Assembly (NCBI GenBank): GCA_002713215.1
Contig: PAVO01000019.1
Coordinates: forward strand, 372,001 to 436,000
Length of the DNA stretch: 64,000 nt
Reading direction: 5' to 3'
Source: Crocinitomicaceae bacterium
GTDB lineage: Bacteria; Bacteroidota; Bacteroidia; Flavobacteriales_G; Salibacteraceae
Under the pieces are notes generated by a model. The model worked only from the letters and a program-made list of their open reading frames with translations, made no database searches and had not been told where the DNA came from. Shown here in pieces: positions 54,748 through 62,960 of the stretch. A program made the translations under genes and the position numbers. Each line of letters starts with the position of its first letter. Within the stretch, counting starts at the first letter, position 1.

Positions 54748-55541
54748 GTAATTTTTAATTCTTTGAGGCTAATTTCCGCTCCAAAGAAGGTCTTGGTCGT
54801 TTGTTCAAACGAAGTGGTGTAATCGGATACGTAAAACGCATCATTTTTCTCCATGGCACCTGAATTAAACAACTTTAGGTTCATTAGTTTTTCCTTAAGT
54901 TCCTGAGCAACCAACCTACCGGAATCGATAATCCGAATGGCATCATTGTAATATGCTTTTATGTCCTTTTCAAGCAGGGGATAATGGGTACAACCCAAAA
55001 TCAAAGTGTCAATGGTTGAAAGTTCTTTTTTCCTCAGGTAGGCAGAAATTACCGATTGACTTACCTCATTGTTAATAAAGCCTTCTTCAACCATGGCAGC
55101 CAGTAAAGGTGTTTCCAGGTAAGAGATTTTGATGGGGCTTATTCTATCCTGATAAACCTTACTCCTTATGGTTGCCTTGGTTCCAATTACGCCAACATTA
55201 GAATTAGCTTCCAACTGGTGAATATGTTTAACCACCGGGTCGATTACATTGATAACAGGAAACCCTTCGGGGACACATTCTTTGGTGGCTTCATAGGCGT
55301 GCGCCGAAGCCGAATTACAGGCAATTACAATGGCCTTGCAGCCCTGATCCAATAAGAATTGGGTTATCTGTTTAGAATAGCGGACAATGGAATGTGAGGA
55401 TTTTTCGCCATATGGGAGGTGCAACGTATCTCCAAAATAGATGATTTGTTCGTCGGGAAGAACTTCCTTTATCGACTTGGCTACTGTGAGTCCGCCAACT
55501 CCTGAATCAAATATTCCTATGGGTTTATCCGAAAAATTCAT
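54744..55541 (-). CDS. murI: Glutamate racemase
   Basis: The 265-residue cytosolic enzyme makes D-glutamate for peptidoglycan. Both catalytic cysteines are present: Cys75 in IACNSASA and Cys184 in LGCTHYPLL; the N-terminus has GIFDSGVGGLTV. I chose ATG 55541; TTG 55544 would add one residue. The ATG lies directly after the T-run of the skp terminator at 55543-55566, and no separate promoter is visible in the 35-bp gap, so murI is probably read through from the uppS-bamA-skp operon at reduced level. Supplies the substrate used by MurD at 35841-37172. Confidence 0.95.
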   Translation of the reverse strand: MNFSDKPIGIFDSGVGGLTVAKSIKEVLPDEQIIYFGDTLHLPYGEKSSHSIVRYSKQITQFLLDQGCKAIVIACNSASAHAYEATKECVPEGFPVINVIDPVVKHIHQLEANSNVGVIGTKATIRSKVYQDRISPIKISYLETPLLAAMVEEGFINNEVSQSVISAYLRKKELSTIDTLILGCTHYPLLEKDIKAYYNDAIRIIDSGRLVAQELKEKLMNLKLFNSGAMEKNDAFYVSDYTTSFEQTTKTFFGAEISLKELKIT

Positions 55542-55542
55542 C

Positions 55543-55566
55543 AAAAAAAAACACCTCGAAAGGTGT
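55543..55566 (-). terminator. Intrinsic terminator between skp (second copy) and murI
   Basis: On the minus strand ACACCT-TTCG-AGGTGT (55566-55551) is followed by eight T residues (55550-55543). The stem is perfect with a TTCG loop. It ends 1 base before the murI ATG, so it must limit murI expression unless RNA polymerase reads through. Confidence 0.85.
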
Positions 55567-55576
55567 CTTTTAAAAT

Positions 55577-56092
55577 TTATAATATTCCGAGTTCTTTTTT
55601 CACCAGCGGCAGTATATCCTGCCCTTCCGGAAAATAAAGCAGAGCGCCTGTTCCGGAATCAATTACGTATGAATACCCGTTGTCTTTGGCAACTTTAGAA
55701 ATAGCGTCCCTCGCTTTCTTTATTATGGGTTCCATAATTTCAGATTCTCTTTTTGCTAAAGCTTCCTGTGCTTTTCCCTGAAAATCCTGAATTCTTCTTT
55801 GGATACCCATTATTTCTTCTTCCTTAGAAGCTTTAATAACGTCGCTCATCACATTGACATTGGCCTGATAATCTGTGTATTTTTTCTCATATTCAGTTGT
55901 CATTGCTGTAAGCTGCATTTCAAGCTCCTTTGCATATTTCTGCAATTCAGCTTCTGCAGTATCCTTTTCGGGCATAACTTTAAGCAATTCATTTGAATTG
56001 ATATGGCCAATTTTTCCATCCTTTTGGGCATTTGCCAAATTCATGCTAAACACCAAAGCGGCTAATACTCCAATTTTTATTAAAACTTTCAT
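55577..56092 (-). CDS. OmpH/Skp family periplasmic chaperone (copy 2)
   Basis: This Skp-family protein has a signal peptide ending near LANAQ and then the conserved GKIGHINSNELLKVMPEKDTAE start, a long coiled coil rich in Glu and Lys (about 50-120), and a C-terminal DNGYSYVIDSGTGALLYFPEG strand block. Skp trimers carry unfolded outer-membrane proteins through the periplasm to BamA. I use ATG 56092 (171 residues), which gives a clean signal peptide; the frame upstream to 56131 overlaps the neighbour. It is the second of two adjacent Skp genes behind bamA and ends at the terminator before murI. Confidence 0.9.
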   Translation of the reverse strand: MKVLIKIGVLAALVFSMNLANAQKDGKIGHINSNELLKVMPEKDTAEAELQKYAKELEMQLTAMTTEYEKKYTDYQANVNVMSDVIKASKEEEIMGIQRRIQDFQGKAQEALAKRESEIMEPIIKKARDAISKVAKDNGYSYVIDSGTGALLYFPEGQDILPLVKKELGIL

Positions 56093-56127
56093 TTGTTTGA
56101 TTTTAAGGGGTGCGAAAATATGCTTTA

Positions 56128-56643
56128 TCACTTAGATTTTCCTAATTTTTTAATGATGAATTCAGTCTTATCATACCTTGTGTTGGAATACAAAATATTG
56201 GATGAACTCGCAAGATCCATAACAATTGCATAATTATTTCGATCTGCCATGTCTTTTAGAGCATCGTATATTTTGTCCTGAAGTGGTTTTACCAGTTTTT
56301 GGCGGGCTTTAAAAAGTTCACCATTCACTCCAAACTTCTGTTTTTGGTACAAGCGAACTTCTTTTTCCATTTCGGTTATTTCTTTCTCTCGCTTTTGCTT
56401 TAACTCATTTGTCAAAAGAATTTGTTCTGCCTTGTAAGCCTGATATAGTTTTTCAATCTCTGAGTATTTTTCTTCGATGGCGTCCTGCCATTTTTTTGAC
56501 AGTTTATCCAATTCGTCCTGTGCCTCGGTATATCCGGGCATACTCTCTAAAATTAGTTCGGAGTTAACGTACACAAACTTTTGTGCTTGTGACCAATTTG
56601 AAAAAACAAGAAGTAAACTGATTATCAAAAATGCTCGTTTCAT
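56128..56643 (-). CDS. OmpH/Skp family periplasmic chaperone (copy 1)
   Basis: A 171-residue Skp-family protein with signal peptide ending near WSQAQ, then FVYVNSELILESMPGYTEAQDEL and a coiled coil to about residue 120, and a C-terminal NNYAIVMDLASSSNILYSN block. It shares topology with copy 2 but only limited identity, so the pair is an old duplication; such tandem copies after bamA are common in Bacteroidota. It starts 11 bp after the bamA stop. Trimers may be mixed or separate; sequence does not tell. Confidence 0.9.
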   Translation of the reverse strand: MKRAFLIISLLLVFSNWSQAQKFVYVNSELILESMPGYTEAQDELDKLSKKWQDAIEEKYSEIEKLYQAYKAEQILLTNELKQKREKEITEMEKEVRLYQKQKFGVNGELFKARQKLVKPLQDKIYDALKDMADRNNYAIVMDLASSSNILYSNTRYDKTEFIIKKLGKSK

Positions 56644-56654
56644 AACTGTTAAAT

Positions 56655-59255
56655 TTAAAGCGAACCAAGATTCGCGCCAATTGTAAAATGAATTTGTGAT
56701 CGATCCATTCCAGGTCGGCCAGGAATATCATCAAAGCGATACCCCCAATCTAACCCAAGTAAACCAAACATTGGAAGGAAAACCCTTACACCAAACCCGC
56801 CGGACCTTTTCAATTCGAATGGGGCAAAATTGTCTATGTTATTCCATGAATTCCCTGCCTCGGTAAAAGCAAGTAAATAAATAGTAGCACTTGGGTTTAA
56901 GCTTAGCGGGTAGCGCAGTTCCAAGGTGTATTTTGCAATTGAAGTACCCCCGGTTGGTGGTGATACCGAACCATCATCGTATCCCCTAAGTGCAATAATT
57001 TCACGACCGTCCAGCTGGAAACCGGTTAAACCACTACCTCCAAGATAAAACCTCTCAAATGGTGCATATCCAATTTGTTCGTTGTAATATCCAAGGAAAC
57101 CAAAGCCAATTTTGGCTTTAAAAACCAAATTTTGAACAACTGGGGTGTACCAGTCACAGGTAAATTTCCATTTGTAGTATTCCACCCATTTATATTTCTC
57201 CTGGGCTTCCATAATGGAATAATCTTTACCAGATTGAAACGCCGAATATGGGGGTGTTAGTTGTAAAGAAACCTTGATGTCAGATCCCATTTTAGGATAG
57301 ATCATTTGATCCAGCGAATTTCGATTTAGGGTAATTCGGTAGAAGATATTGTTTGACACGCCTTCATTGAAAAGGAAGGATTGCCATTTGTTCATGATGT
57401 ATTTCTGGTAACTAACCTCATGCCTTAAAATGAAATAGTCATCAGGCCATTTCAATTGCTGACCTAACCCAACTGTAGTACCCCAGATGGTAATGTCCTG
57501 CCTCGCAGGATCATCCCTTTTTCTGTTGTTGCTTTGGACGGACCAAAACCCAGAAACACTAAAAGAAAGGGGTCTTTTTCCTCCAAGCCACGGCTCGGTA
57601 AAAGACATGTTTAGGGAGGAGTACCAGCGTCCGCTGGTTTGAAATCGAAGTGAAAGTTGTTGTCCGTCACCACTTGGGAGAGGCCTCCATTCTTTGAAAT
57701 TGAGAATGTTTTTTAACGAGAAGTTGGTAAAGCGGATACCTGCAGAACCCACTAGGTTTCCACCTCCCCATCCACCAGATAGTTCGATTTGATCAGATGG
57801 TTTTTCAGCAACGGTATACTCAATATCTACCGTAGCATCTTCAGGGTTAGGCTTGGGTACCACATTCATTGCTTGTGGGTCGAAATAGCCCAACACAGAA
57901 AGTTCCCGTTGAGATCGGATAATGTCAGAGCGGCTAAATAAGTTACCCGGAAGGGTACGGATTGCCCTGTAAATAACATGATCGTTTGTTTTGGTATTCC
58001 CAACAATTGAAACTTCATTTATTCTTGCTTGCCGACCTTCATAAATTCTAATTTCAAGATCAACTGAATCATTTTCAACGTAAACCTCTACCGGAGTAAC
58101 CTGAAAGAATAAATAGCCGTCATCCATATACAGTGAAGAGACATCTTTCCCGTTGGGGTCCATAAACAAGCGTTGCTCAATTAGTGTTGGATTATAAATG
58201 TCACCCTTTTGAATGCCAACAATGTTTTTCAGCGTGTAGGTCGAGAATTTGGAATTACCAACCCAATTGATGCTTCGAATAAAGTACTGATTCCCCTCAT
58301 CTACGGTAAGTTCCAGATTAATTGACTTTTCATCGAAATCGTACATGGTATCCTTGGTGATTTTAGCATCTCGATAGCCCATTTCCTTATACTTATTGAT
58401 GATATTCTTTTTATCCTCATCGTAGCTGTCCTGTATAAACTTTGAGCTTTTAAAAACATTGAGCTGAATGTGCTCGGTGGCATAGTCCCAGGCTATGGGA
58501 CCTGCATAGTTGGAATCGGCATCAGACAGGGAGGCTTGTCCAGTTTCAATAAGTAAACCTTGTGGGTCATAGAACGGCTCAAAAGAACTTTTCTGTCGAG
58601 TTTCCTTCATTGCTTTTTTGACGGTGTAATTGGTTAAATGGTGATTGTCGACGACAGCAATGTTGTGAATTTTTACCTTTTTGTATTTTACAATATCCAA
58701 TGTCATGTATACATGATCGGGAAATTGAGGGTCAGGTGCAATGGAAATATTTACATCTGCTTTTAGATAGCCCTTGTCGATAAAGTAGTATTCCACCTTT
58801 TGTCTTGTGCTAAGCATCAAATTGTCGGTAACAATTTTTTCCTTGTATAGATTGATTTCGTCCCTAAGGTCATTGGCTTCGGATTTTTTTATACCAATGA
58901 ATTTAAATCTTGAAAGTCGAGGTTGCTCTTTGATGTATATGTCCAGAAATATTAAATCTCCTTGAACTTTGGTATAGCTTATCCTAACATCTTCAAACAG
59001 GCCTTGTTTCCAAAGTTTTCTCACTGCCTTTGATATATCGGATCCCGGTATGGTTATTTTTCGGCCAATCTTAAGCCCCGAGATTAAAATCAGCGCTCCT
59101 TCATCCAGTTTTTTTGCACCGGAAACAGTAATACCACCAACTTTATATTCTTTAGGGTTAGAGTAGTCAACTTTCAGCTGCGACCCTCCTAACTGAATCT
59201 GTGCAGAAAGTTGGAAGGAAAGGATAAGGAATAAGAGGACCAATAAGCGAGTCAT
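56655..59255 (-). CDS. bamA: Outer-membrane protein assembly factor BamA
   Basis: The 866-residue Omp85 protein inserts barrels into the outer membrane. It has a signal peptide (ends near QLSAQ), about five POTRA domains to residue 480 (for example GGITVSGAKKLDEGALILISGLKIGRKI, then RINEVSIVGNTKTNDHVIYRAI), and a C-terminal 16-strand barrel with the GGSGLTGFQLDGRE region (equivalent of the VRGF/Y loop) and GVRVFLPMFGLLGLDWGYRFD. Compared with E. coli BamA (810) it is slightly longer. Order uppS-bamA-skp is typical for the phylum. It starts 6 bp after uppS. Confidence 0.96.
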   Translation of the reverse strand: MTRLLVLLFLILSFQLSAQIQLGGSQLKVDYSNPKEYKVGGITVSGAKKLDEGALILISGLKIGRKITIPGSDISKAVRKLWKQGLFEDVRISYTKVQGDLIFLDIYIKEQPRLSRFKFIGIKKSEANDLRDEINLYKEKIVTDNLMLSTRQKVEYYFIDKGYLKADVNISIAPDPQFPDHVYMTLDIVKYKKVKIHNIAVVDNHHLTNYTVKKAMKETRQKSSFEPFYDPQGLLIETGQASLSDADSNYAGPIAWDYATEHIQLNVFKSSKFIQDSYDEDKKNIINKYKEMGYRDAKITKDTMYDFDEKSINLELTVDEGNQYFIRSINWVGNSKFSTYTLKNIVGIQKGDIYNPTLIEQRLFMDPNGKDVSSLYMDDGYLFFQVTPVEVYVENDSVDLEIRIYEGRQARINEVSIVGNTKTNDHVIYRAIRTLPGNLFSRSDIIRSQRELSVLGYFDPQAMNVVPKPNPEDATVDIEYTVAEKPSDQIELSGGWGGGNLVGSAGIRFTNFSLKNILNFKEWRPLPSGDGQQLSLRFQTSGRWYSSLNMSFTEPWLGGKRPLSFSVSGFWSVQSNNRKRDDPARQDITIWGTTVGLGQQLKWPDDYFILRHEVSYQKYIMNKWQSFLFNEGVSNNIFYRITLNRNSLDQMIYPKMGSDIKVSLQLTPPYSAFQSGKDYSIMEAQEKYKWVEYYKWKFTCDWYTPVVQNLVFKAKIGFGFLGYYNEQIGYAPFERFYLGGSGLTGFQLDGREIIALRGYDDGSVSPPTGGTSIAKYTLELRYPLSLNPSATIYLLAFTEAGNSWNNIDNFAPFELKRSGGFGVRVFLPMFGLLGLDWGYRFDDIPGRPGMDRSQIHFTIGANLGSL

Positions 59256-59261
59256 GCTAAA

Positions 59262-59999
59262 TCAAATTTGCTCACTTGTTTTGCCAAAGCGGCGTTCTCT
59301 ACTCTGATAATCCAATACCGCCTGGTATAGATCTTCTTTTTCAAAATCGGGCCAAAGTTTGTCTAAAAAGCAAAGTTCGGTATATGCAGATTGCCACAGC
59401 AAAAAATTACTAATTCTGTATTCTCCGCTTGTTCTGATCATTAATTCAGGGTCTGGAAAATCCTTTGTGTTTAGATAATTTTTGAATTTATTCTCTGTAA
59501 ACTCTTCTGCTTTTAATTTGTTGTGTTGTACGTCATTAATTATTGATTTAATGGCATTTGTAATTTCCCAACGGGAGCTATAGCTCAAAGCAAGAATTAG
59601 AGTCATTCCAGTATTGGAGTTGGTCTTATTGATTGTCTCCGACAAACTTTTTTTGCAACCTTTTGGTAGGGTTTCCGTGTTGCCAATGGTAGCCAGTTTT
59701 ATGTTGTTTTTCATTAACGTTGGGAGCTCCTTACCCAATGAATTAACTAATAACTCCATTAGTGCATCCACTTCAAACTTTGGCCGATTCCAATTTTCAG
59801 TAGAGAATGCATAAAGCGTTAGGTATTTAACTCCAATTTCGGCACAAGCTTCCGTTGCATTTCGCACCGCTTTAATCGCGTTTCGATGACCAAATATTCT
59901 TGCTAACCCCTGTTTTTTTGCCCACCGACCATTCCCATCCATAATTATGGAGATGTGAGCCGGGATGTTATTTTTATCCAATTGGGTTTTGTAACTCAT
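59262..59999 (-). CDS. uppS: Undecaprenyl diphosphate synthase
   Basis: The 245-residue cis-prenyltransferase extends farnesyl diphosphate to the C55 lipid carrier. Motifs: the IIMDGNGRWAKKQG block with Asp21, GHRNAIKAVRNATEACAEIGVKYLTLYAFSTENW, and the C-terminal PELMIRTSGEYRISNFLLWQSAYTEL. Full length. The carrier feeds MraY. It is the first gene of uppS-bamA-skp-skp(-murI); its promoter (TATATTTG, 60041-60048) is separated from the ATG by a leader holding a terminator-like hairpin, so expression may be attenuated. Confidence 0.96.
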   Translation of the reverse strand: MSYKTQLDKNNIPAHISIIMDGNGRWAKKQGLARIFGHRNAIKAVRNATEACAEIGVKYLTLYAFSTENWNRPKFEVDALMELLVNSLGKELPTLMKNNIKLATIGNTETLPKGCKKSLSETINKTNSNTGMTLILALSYSSRWEITNAIKSIINDVQHNKLKAEEFTENKFKNYLNTKDFPDPELMIRTSGEYRISNFLLWQSAYTELCFLDKLWPDFEKEDLYQAVLDYQSRERRFGKTSEQI

Positions 60000-60005
60000 G
60001 CAAAC

Positions 60006-60026
60006 AAAAAAAGCCCTGTTGGACTT
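60006..60026 (-). terminator. Terminator-like hairpin in the uppS leader (attenuator candidate)
   Basis: On the minus strand AAGTCC-AACA-GGGCTT (one G-U pair; 60026-60011) is followed by a T-run to 60006 and lies between the uppS -7 box and the ATG at 59999. It is in the transcribed leader of its own operon, which fits transcription attenuation. Confidence 0.6.
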
Positions 60027-60040
60027 TGTTTTTCAAGCCG

Positions 60041-60048
60041 CAAATATA
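60041..60048 (-). promoter_or_regulatory. -7 promoter element for uppS-bamA-skp
   Basis: On the minus strand TATATTTG, a full consensus match, 41 bases before the uppS ATG. Confidence 0.65.
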
Positions 60049-60143
60049 CTTAAACAAGCATTGGGATTGGATGGGATGAATAAGTTAAAAAAATAGAATA
60101 CTACCAGCGCCAGAGATGGTTTGGAATTAAGAAATATCTATTG

Positions 60144-60959
60144 TTACTGAGTATTGTATTTACACAAGTTGGGGTGCTTTCCAATTCTAATGAGCATGGT
60201 GAATGTGGTCATAGTATAAAAGTCTTTACGCTGAGAATTTCCGCGTTGCATTCCCCACTCGTTTTGGTTATTACCATTATCCAAACTTCTATTCGAAAGT
60301 GCCTGAGACACGGTACTCATAGTGGATGGGTCATCGGGGTAACTTGTGCTGACATCGTCAAGATAATCGGTGAAAGTTTTTCGGATCCCATATTCCAATG
60401 AAAATAACACCCTGTGTGAGAATTTAAATTTGAGCCCAAAACCGAATGGTATGGCAAATTGTACTTTATTGTATTCCGCATTTTGTCCTTCAGTTCTATA
60501 CTCCCTAAGGTTATATTCATTCCCATTTAGCGTAGTGGTGGGATTAAACCAGAAAAGTGCAAGACCCCCAAAAATATAGGGCGAAAAATGGTGTTTAATA
60601 ACAAAGCTGTGGTAGGGTAAAAAGTTAAATTCGAATTGCGTGGAAAACTCATTGATTCTGCTCTCAAAATTGAGGTTTCTATTCCTTTTTATTTGCGATT
60701 CAGACTCACTATCATCTCCACTAATCTTTCCAAAAAGAATTGAATTTTTCCAGGTAAATCGGTCATTAATAGGTAGACGATGAATAATTCCCCACGTAAA
60801 ATGGGTTCTCCCAGCCTTAAAATGTCCTGTTTCGTTTAAATCGCCAAGATAATAGCTCATTCCTGCTTGAAGCCCAACTTGATTTTGGGATTGAGAAAAA
60901 GCACCGAAATGAAGAAGCTCAAAGAATACAATTATTACAAATGCATAAACCTTAGCCAT
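60144..60959 (-). CDS. DUF6089 family outer-membrane protein (copy 1)
   Basis: A 271-residue barrel protein with a signal peptide ending near GAFSQSQ, the N-terminal GLQAGMSYYLGDLNETGHFK block of the DUF6089 family, and repeated amphipathic strands; FAIPFGFGLKFKFSHRVLFSLEYGIRKTFTDYLDDVS matches the paralogue at 61080-61994 (SFSDYLDDVGGTY). Function is unknown; the family is confined to Bacteroidota. A -7-like TACTTTCG ends 4 bases before the ATG, so the mRNA should be leaderless. It is 120 bp downstream of the paralogue's stop, same strand. Confidence 0.85.
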   Translation of the reverse strand: MAKVYAFVIIVFFELLHFGAFSQSQNQVGLQAGMSYYLGDLNETGHFKAGRTHFTWGIIHRLPINDRFTWKNSILFGKISGDDSESESQIKRNRNLNFESRINEFSTQFEFNFLPYHSFVIKHHFSPYIFGGLALFWFNPTTTLNGNEYNLREYRTEGQNAEYNKVQFAIPFGFGLKFKFSHRVLFSLEYGIRKTFTDYLDDVSTSYPDDPSTMSTVSQALSNRSLDNGNNQNEWGMQRGNSQRKDFYTMTTFTMLIRIGKHPNLCKYNTQ

Positions 60960-60963
60960 AAAG

Positions 60964-60971
60964 CGAAAGTA
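60964..60971 (-). promoter_or_regulatory. -7-like element (TAnnTTCG variant), leaderless DUF6089 gene
   Basis: On the minus strand TACTTTCG, only 4 bases before the ATG at 60959. Confidence 0.5.
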
Positions 60972-61063
60972 AGAATTAGATTAGAACGAGAATTAAACTA
61001 ATTTCTTATTCAATATTGAATCCCATTAACAAAGTGATTATATCACAGCAACGTGATACAAAA

Positions 61064-61088
61064 AGAATAGAGGTTCGTACTAGAACCT
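61064..61088 (-). terminator. Weak terminator candidate spanning the stop of the DUF6089 gene
   Basis: AGGTTC (61071-61076) and GAACCT (61083-61088) form a perfect 6-bp stem with a 6-base loop that contains the TAG stop of the minus-strand gene. On the minus strand it is followed by a T-rich tract interrupted by A and C. Confidence 0.4.
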
Positions 61089-61994
61089 TGGCTTAAACGA
61101 TTTACCTTTAAGTATTTTGTAACTGGCGGTAATCATAATGCTCATGTAGAAATCGTCGTACTTGGATCCACCCCTGGTTTCTCCGTGTCCCGTCCAATTT
61201 GCATTATCGGCATTTTTTACTGCAGGGTCAGCCAACCTTCCAGCATCTGGATTTCCGCCATTAGCATTTATGATTGCTGTATTATCATAATAAGTTCCAC
61301 CTACATCGTCTAAGTAATCCGAAAAAGACTTCCTGAACATGTACTCGATACCAACATTCCAGTGTTTCCCAAGCGAATATTTCACACCTAAACCCACTGG
61401 AATTGCAAAAGTGAATTTGCTGTAGTGAGATTTCCCGGAATTTGGAACGGTTTGACCTTCAGTACCAATCTCATAAAGTGGTTCATAAGAACCACCTGTG
61501 TATTTTCCGGTAGGGTTAAAATAAATCCCGTTAATTCCTAATGTAGCATAAGCGGATAACCCATAAAGGAATCCATTTTGCGTTCCTTTTAATCGAAATG
61601 CATGACCGAATTTTTCGCGAACGAAGTAATACCTTCCCAAAACTCCAAATTCGTAGAGATGCGTTTGAATATCAAAATTTCTATGTTTTCTGGCCGCATT
61701 TCCTGAACTGGCATCCCGAGCTCTTAAATTCATGTATCCCAACTGGCCATTTACGGATATATTCTTAGTTAAGTAATAATTGTATCCAGCTGTAATGCCA
61801 AAACTGGTTTCCTTAAAATTCATATCGGTAACGGAATTTGATGGCTCGTCATTGTAGCCACCAACATCACTTAAAAACCATGTTGTTCCGGTACCCAATG
61901 TTACTTCCTGACGGAATTTCTTCCAACGCTGCGCTTGCGCATTGGAAATAAATGAAACCATCAGAACAAGGAATATTATTCTTTTTAAGGACAC
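61080..61994 (-). CDS. DUF6089 family outer-membrane protein (copy 2)
   Basis: This paralogue of 60144-60959 has a signal peptide ending near ISNAQAQ, then QEVTLGTGTTWFLSDVGG and the ...FGITAGYNYYLTKNISVNGQLGYMNLRARD strands typical of DUF6089. The C-terminal SYKILKGKSFKPRF lacks the usual final Phe strand end only by being slightly extended. I chose GTG 61994 (304 residues) because the TATATTTG -7 box (62016-62023) covers the longer frame's ATG at 62018. Likely in the outer membrane; function unknown. Divergent enough from copy 1 to suggest different roles. Confidence 0.82.
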   Translation of the reverse strand: MSLKRIIFLVLMVSFISNAQAQRWKKFRQEVTLGTGTTWFLSDVGGYNDEPSNSVTDMNFKETSFGITAGYNYYLTKNISVNGQLGYMNLRARDASSGNAARKHRNFDIQTHLYEFGVLGRYYFVREKFGHAFRLKGTQNGFLYGLSAYATLGINGIYFNPTGKYTGGSYEPLYEIGTEGQTVPNSGKSHYSKFTFAIPVGLGVKYSLGKHWNVGIEYMFRKSFSDYLDDVGGTYYDNTAIINANGGNPDAGRLADPAVKNADNANWTGHGETRGGSKYDDFYMSIMITASYKILKGKSFKPRF

Positions 61995-62015
61995 TTGGTG
62001 AAATTTGAATTGCTG

Positions 62016-62023
62016 CAAATATA
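62016..62023 (-). promoter_or_regulatory. -7 promoter element for DUF6089 copy 2
   Basis: On the minus strand TATATTTG, 21 bases before GTG 61994 and overlapping the ATG at 62018, which is therefore not the start. Confidence 0.6.
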
Positions 62024-62078
62024 AATAAATTGAGTTCCTAATAATCGGAATTTTAGGGTGGTTTGCCGATGATCTTGG

Positions 62079-62960
62079 CTAATTTCTGTGATCCTTGCCC
62101 CAGTTCATTTTATTACTTAGCGTATTAAGAAATGTCTGGTTATTAAGGTTTAGTAGCCGAATGGAAAAATCACATTTCTTAATTTCAATTTCAAGAGCGG
62201 AATCAAAGGTTTCCATTCGACTATCCATTGAGACCAAAAAATCCTTTCCCCTCCCTTCCACTTTTAGCTTAATTATATCATTCGAAGAAATAACAAAGGG
62301 CCGAGAGGTGAGATTGTGCGGGGCCACTGGTGTTATTACAAAGTTCTCGGATCCCGGAGTGATAATTGGGCCACCACAACTGAGGGAGTATGCCGTTGAA
62401 CCTGTTGGGGTGGAAATAATTAGTCCATCTGCCCAGTAGGTGCTTAAAAACTCATTGTTGATATAGGCATGAATGGAGATCATGCTCGACGTATCCTTTT
62501 TATGCACTACCACTTCATTTAGCCCAAAGTTATTTTCACCGAATAAGTTTGGGTTGGTTCTTAGTTCCAAAAGCATCCGCTCTTCGAAAAAATAATTCCC
62601 CTTATCGATTTGGACCAGTGCCTCAACAATGTCTTCCATTTTAATGGTAGAGAGAAAACCCAATCTGCCTGTATTAATTCCAAAGATGGGTACGTTCGAT
62701 TTTTCAACCAATGTTACCGAATCGAGCATTGTCCCGTCTCCACCAATTGAAAACAGACATTCGGTTTCGGCCTGTAGTTCTTTATTGGTTGAGAATTGTT
62801 GAACTTCACTCCCAATTTTTATAAGTGGTTCCAGGTATTTATAAAATGGTGCGTAAACCGAGATTTGAATCTTCCTTTTTTGAAGCTCATCAAATAGTAT
62901 TTGCACATCGTTAATGTGTTGCTCCCCAAAAGAACGACCATAAATGGCGATTTTCTCCAT
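62079..62960 (-). CDS. nadK: NAD kinase
   Basis: The 293-residue cytosolic kinase makes NADP from NAD with ATP. Motifs: FSIGGDGTMLDSV with the catalytic GGDG, INTGRLGFLSTI, and the NAD-binding YWADGLIISTPTGSTAYSLSCGGPI followed by PVAPHNLTSRPFV. Normal length. It starts one base into the stop of the CBS-protein gene (TAATG), so the two are translated together. With nadE and gdhA in the window, NAD(P) supply and use are both represented. Confidence 0.95.
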   Translation of the reverse strand: MEKIAIYGRSFGEQHINDVQILFDELQKRKIQISVYAPFYKYLEPLIKIGSEVQQFSTNKELQAETECLFSIGGDGTMLDSVTLVEKSNVPIFGINTGRLGFLSTIKMEDIVEALVQIDKGNYFFEERMLLELRTNPNLFGENNFGLNEVVVHKKDTSSMISIHAYINNEFLSTYWADGLIISTPTGSTAYSLSCGGPIITPGSENFVITPVAPHNLTSRPFVISSNDIIKLKVEGRGKDFLVSMDSRMETFDSALEIEIKKCDFSIRLLNLNNQTFLNTLSNKMNWGKDHRN

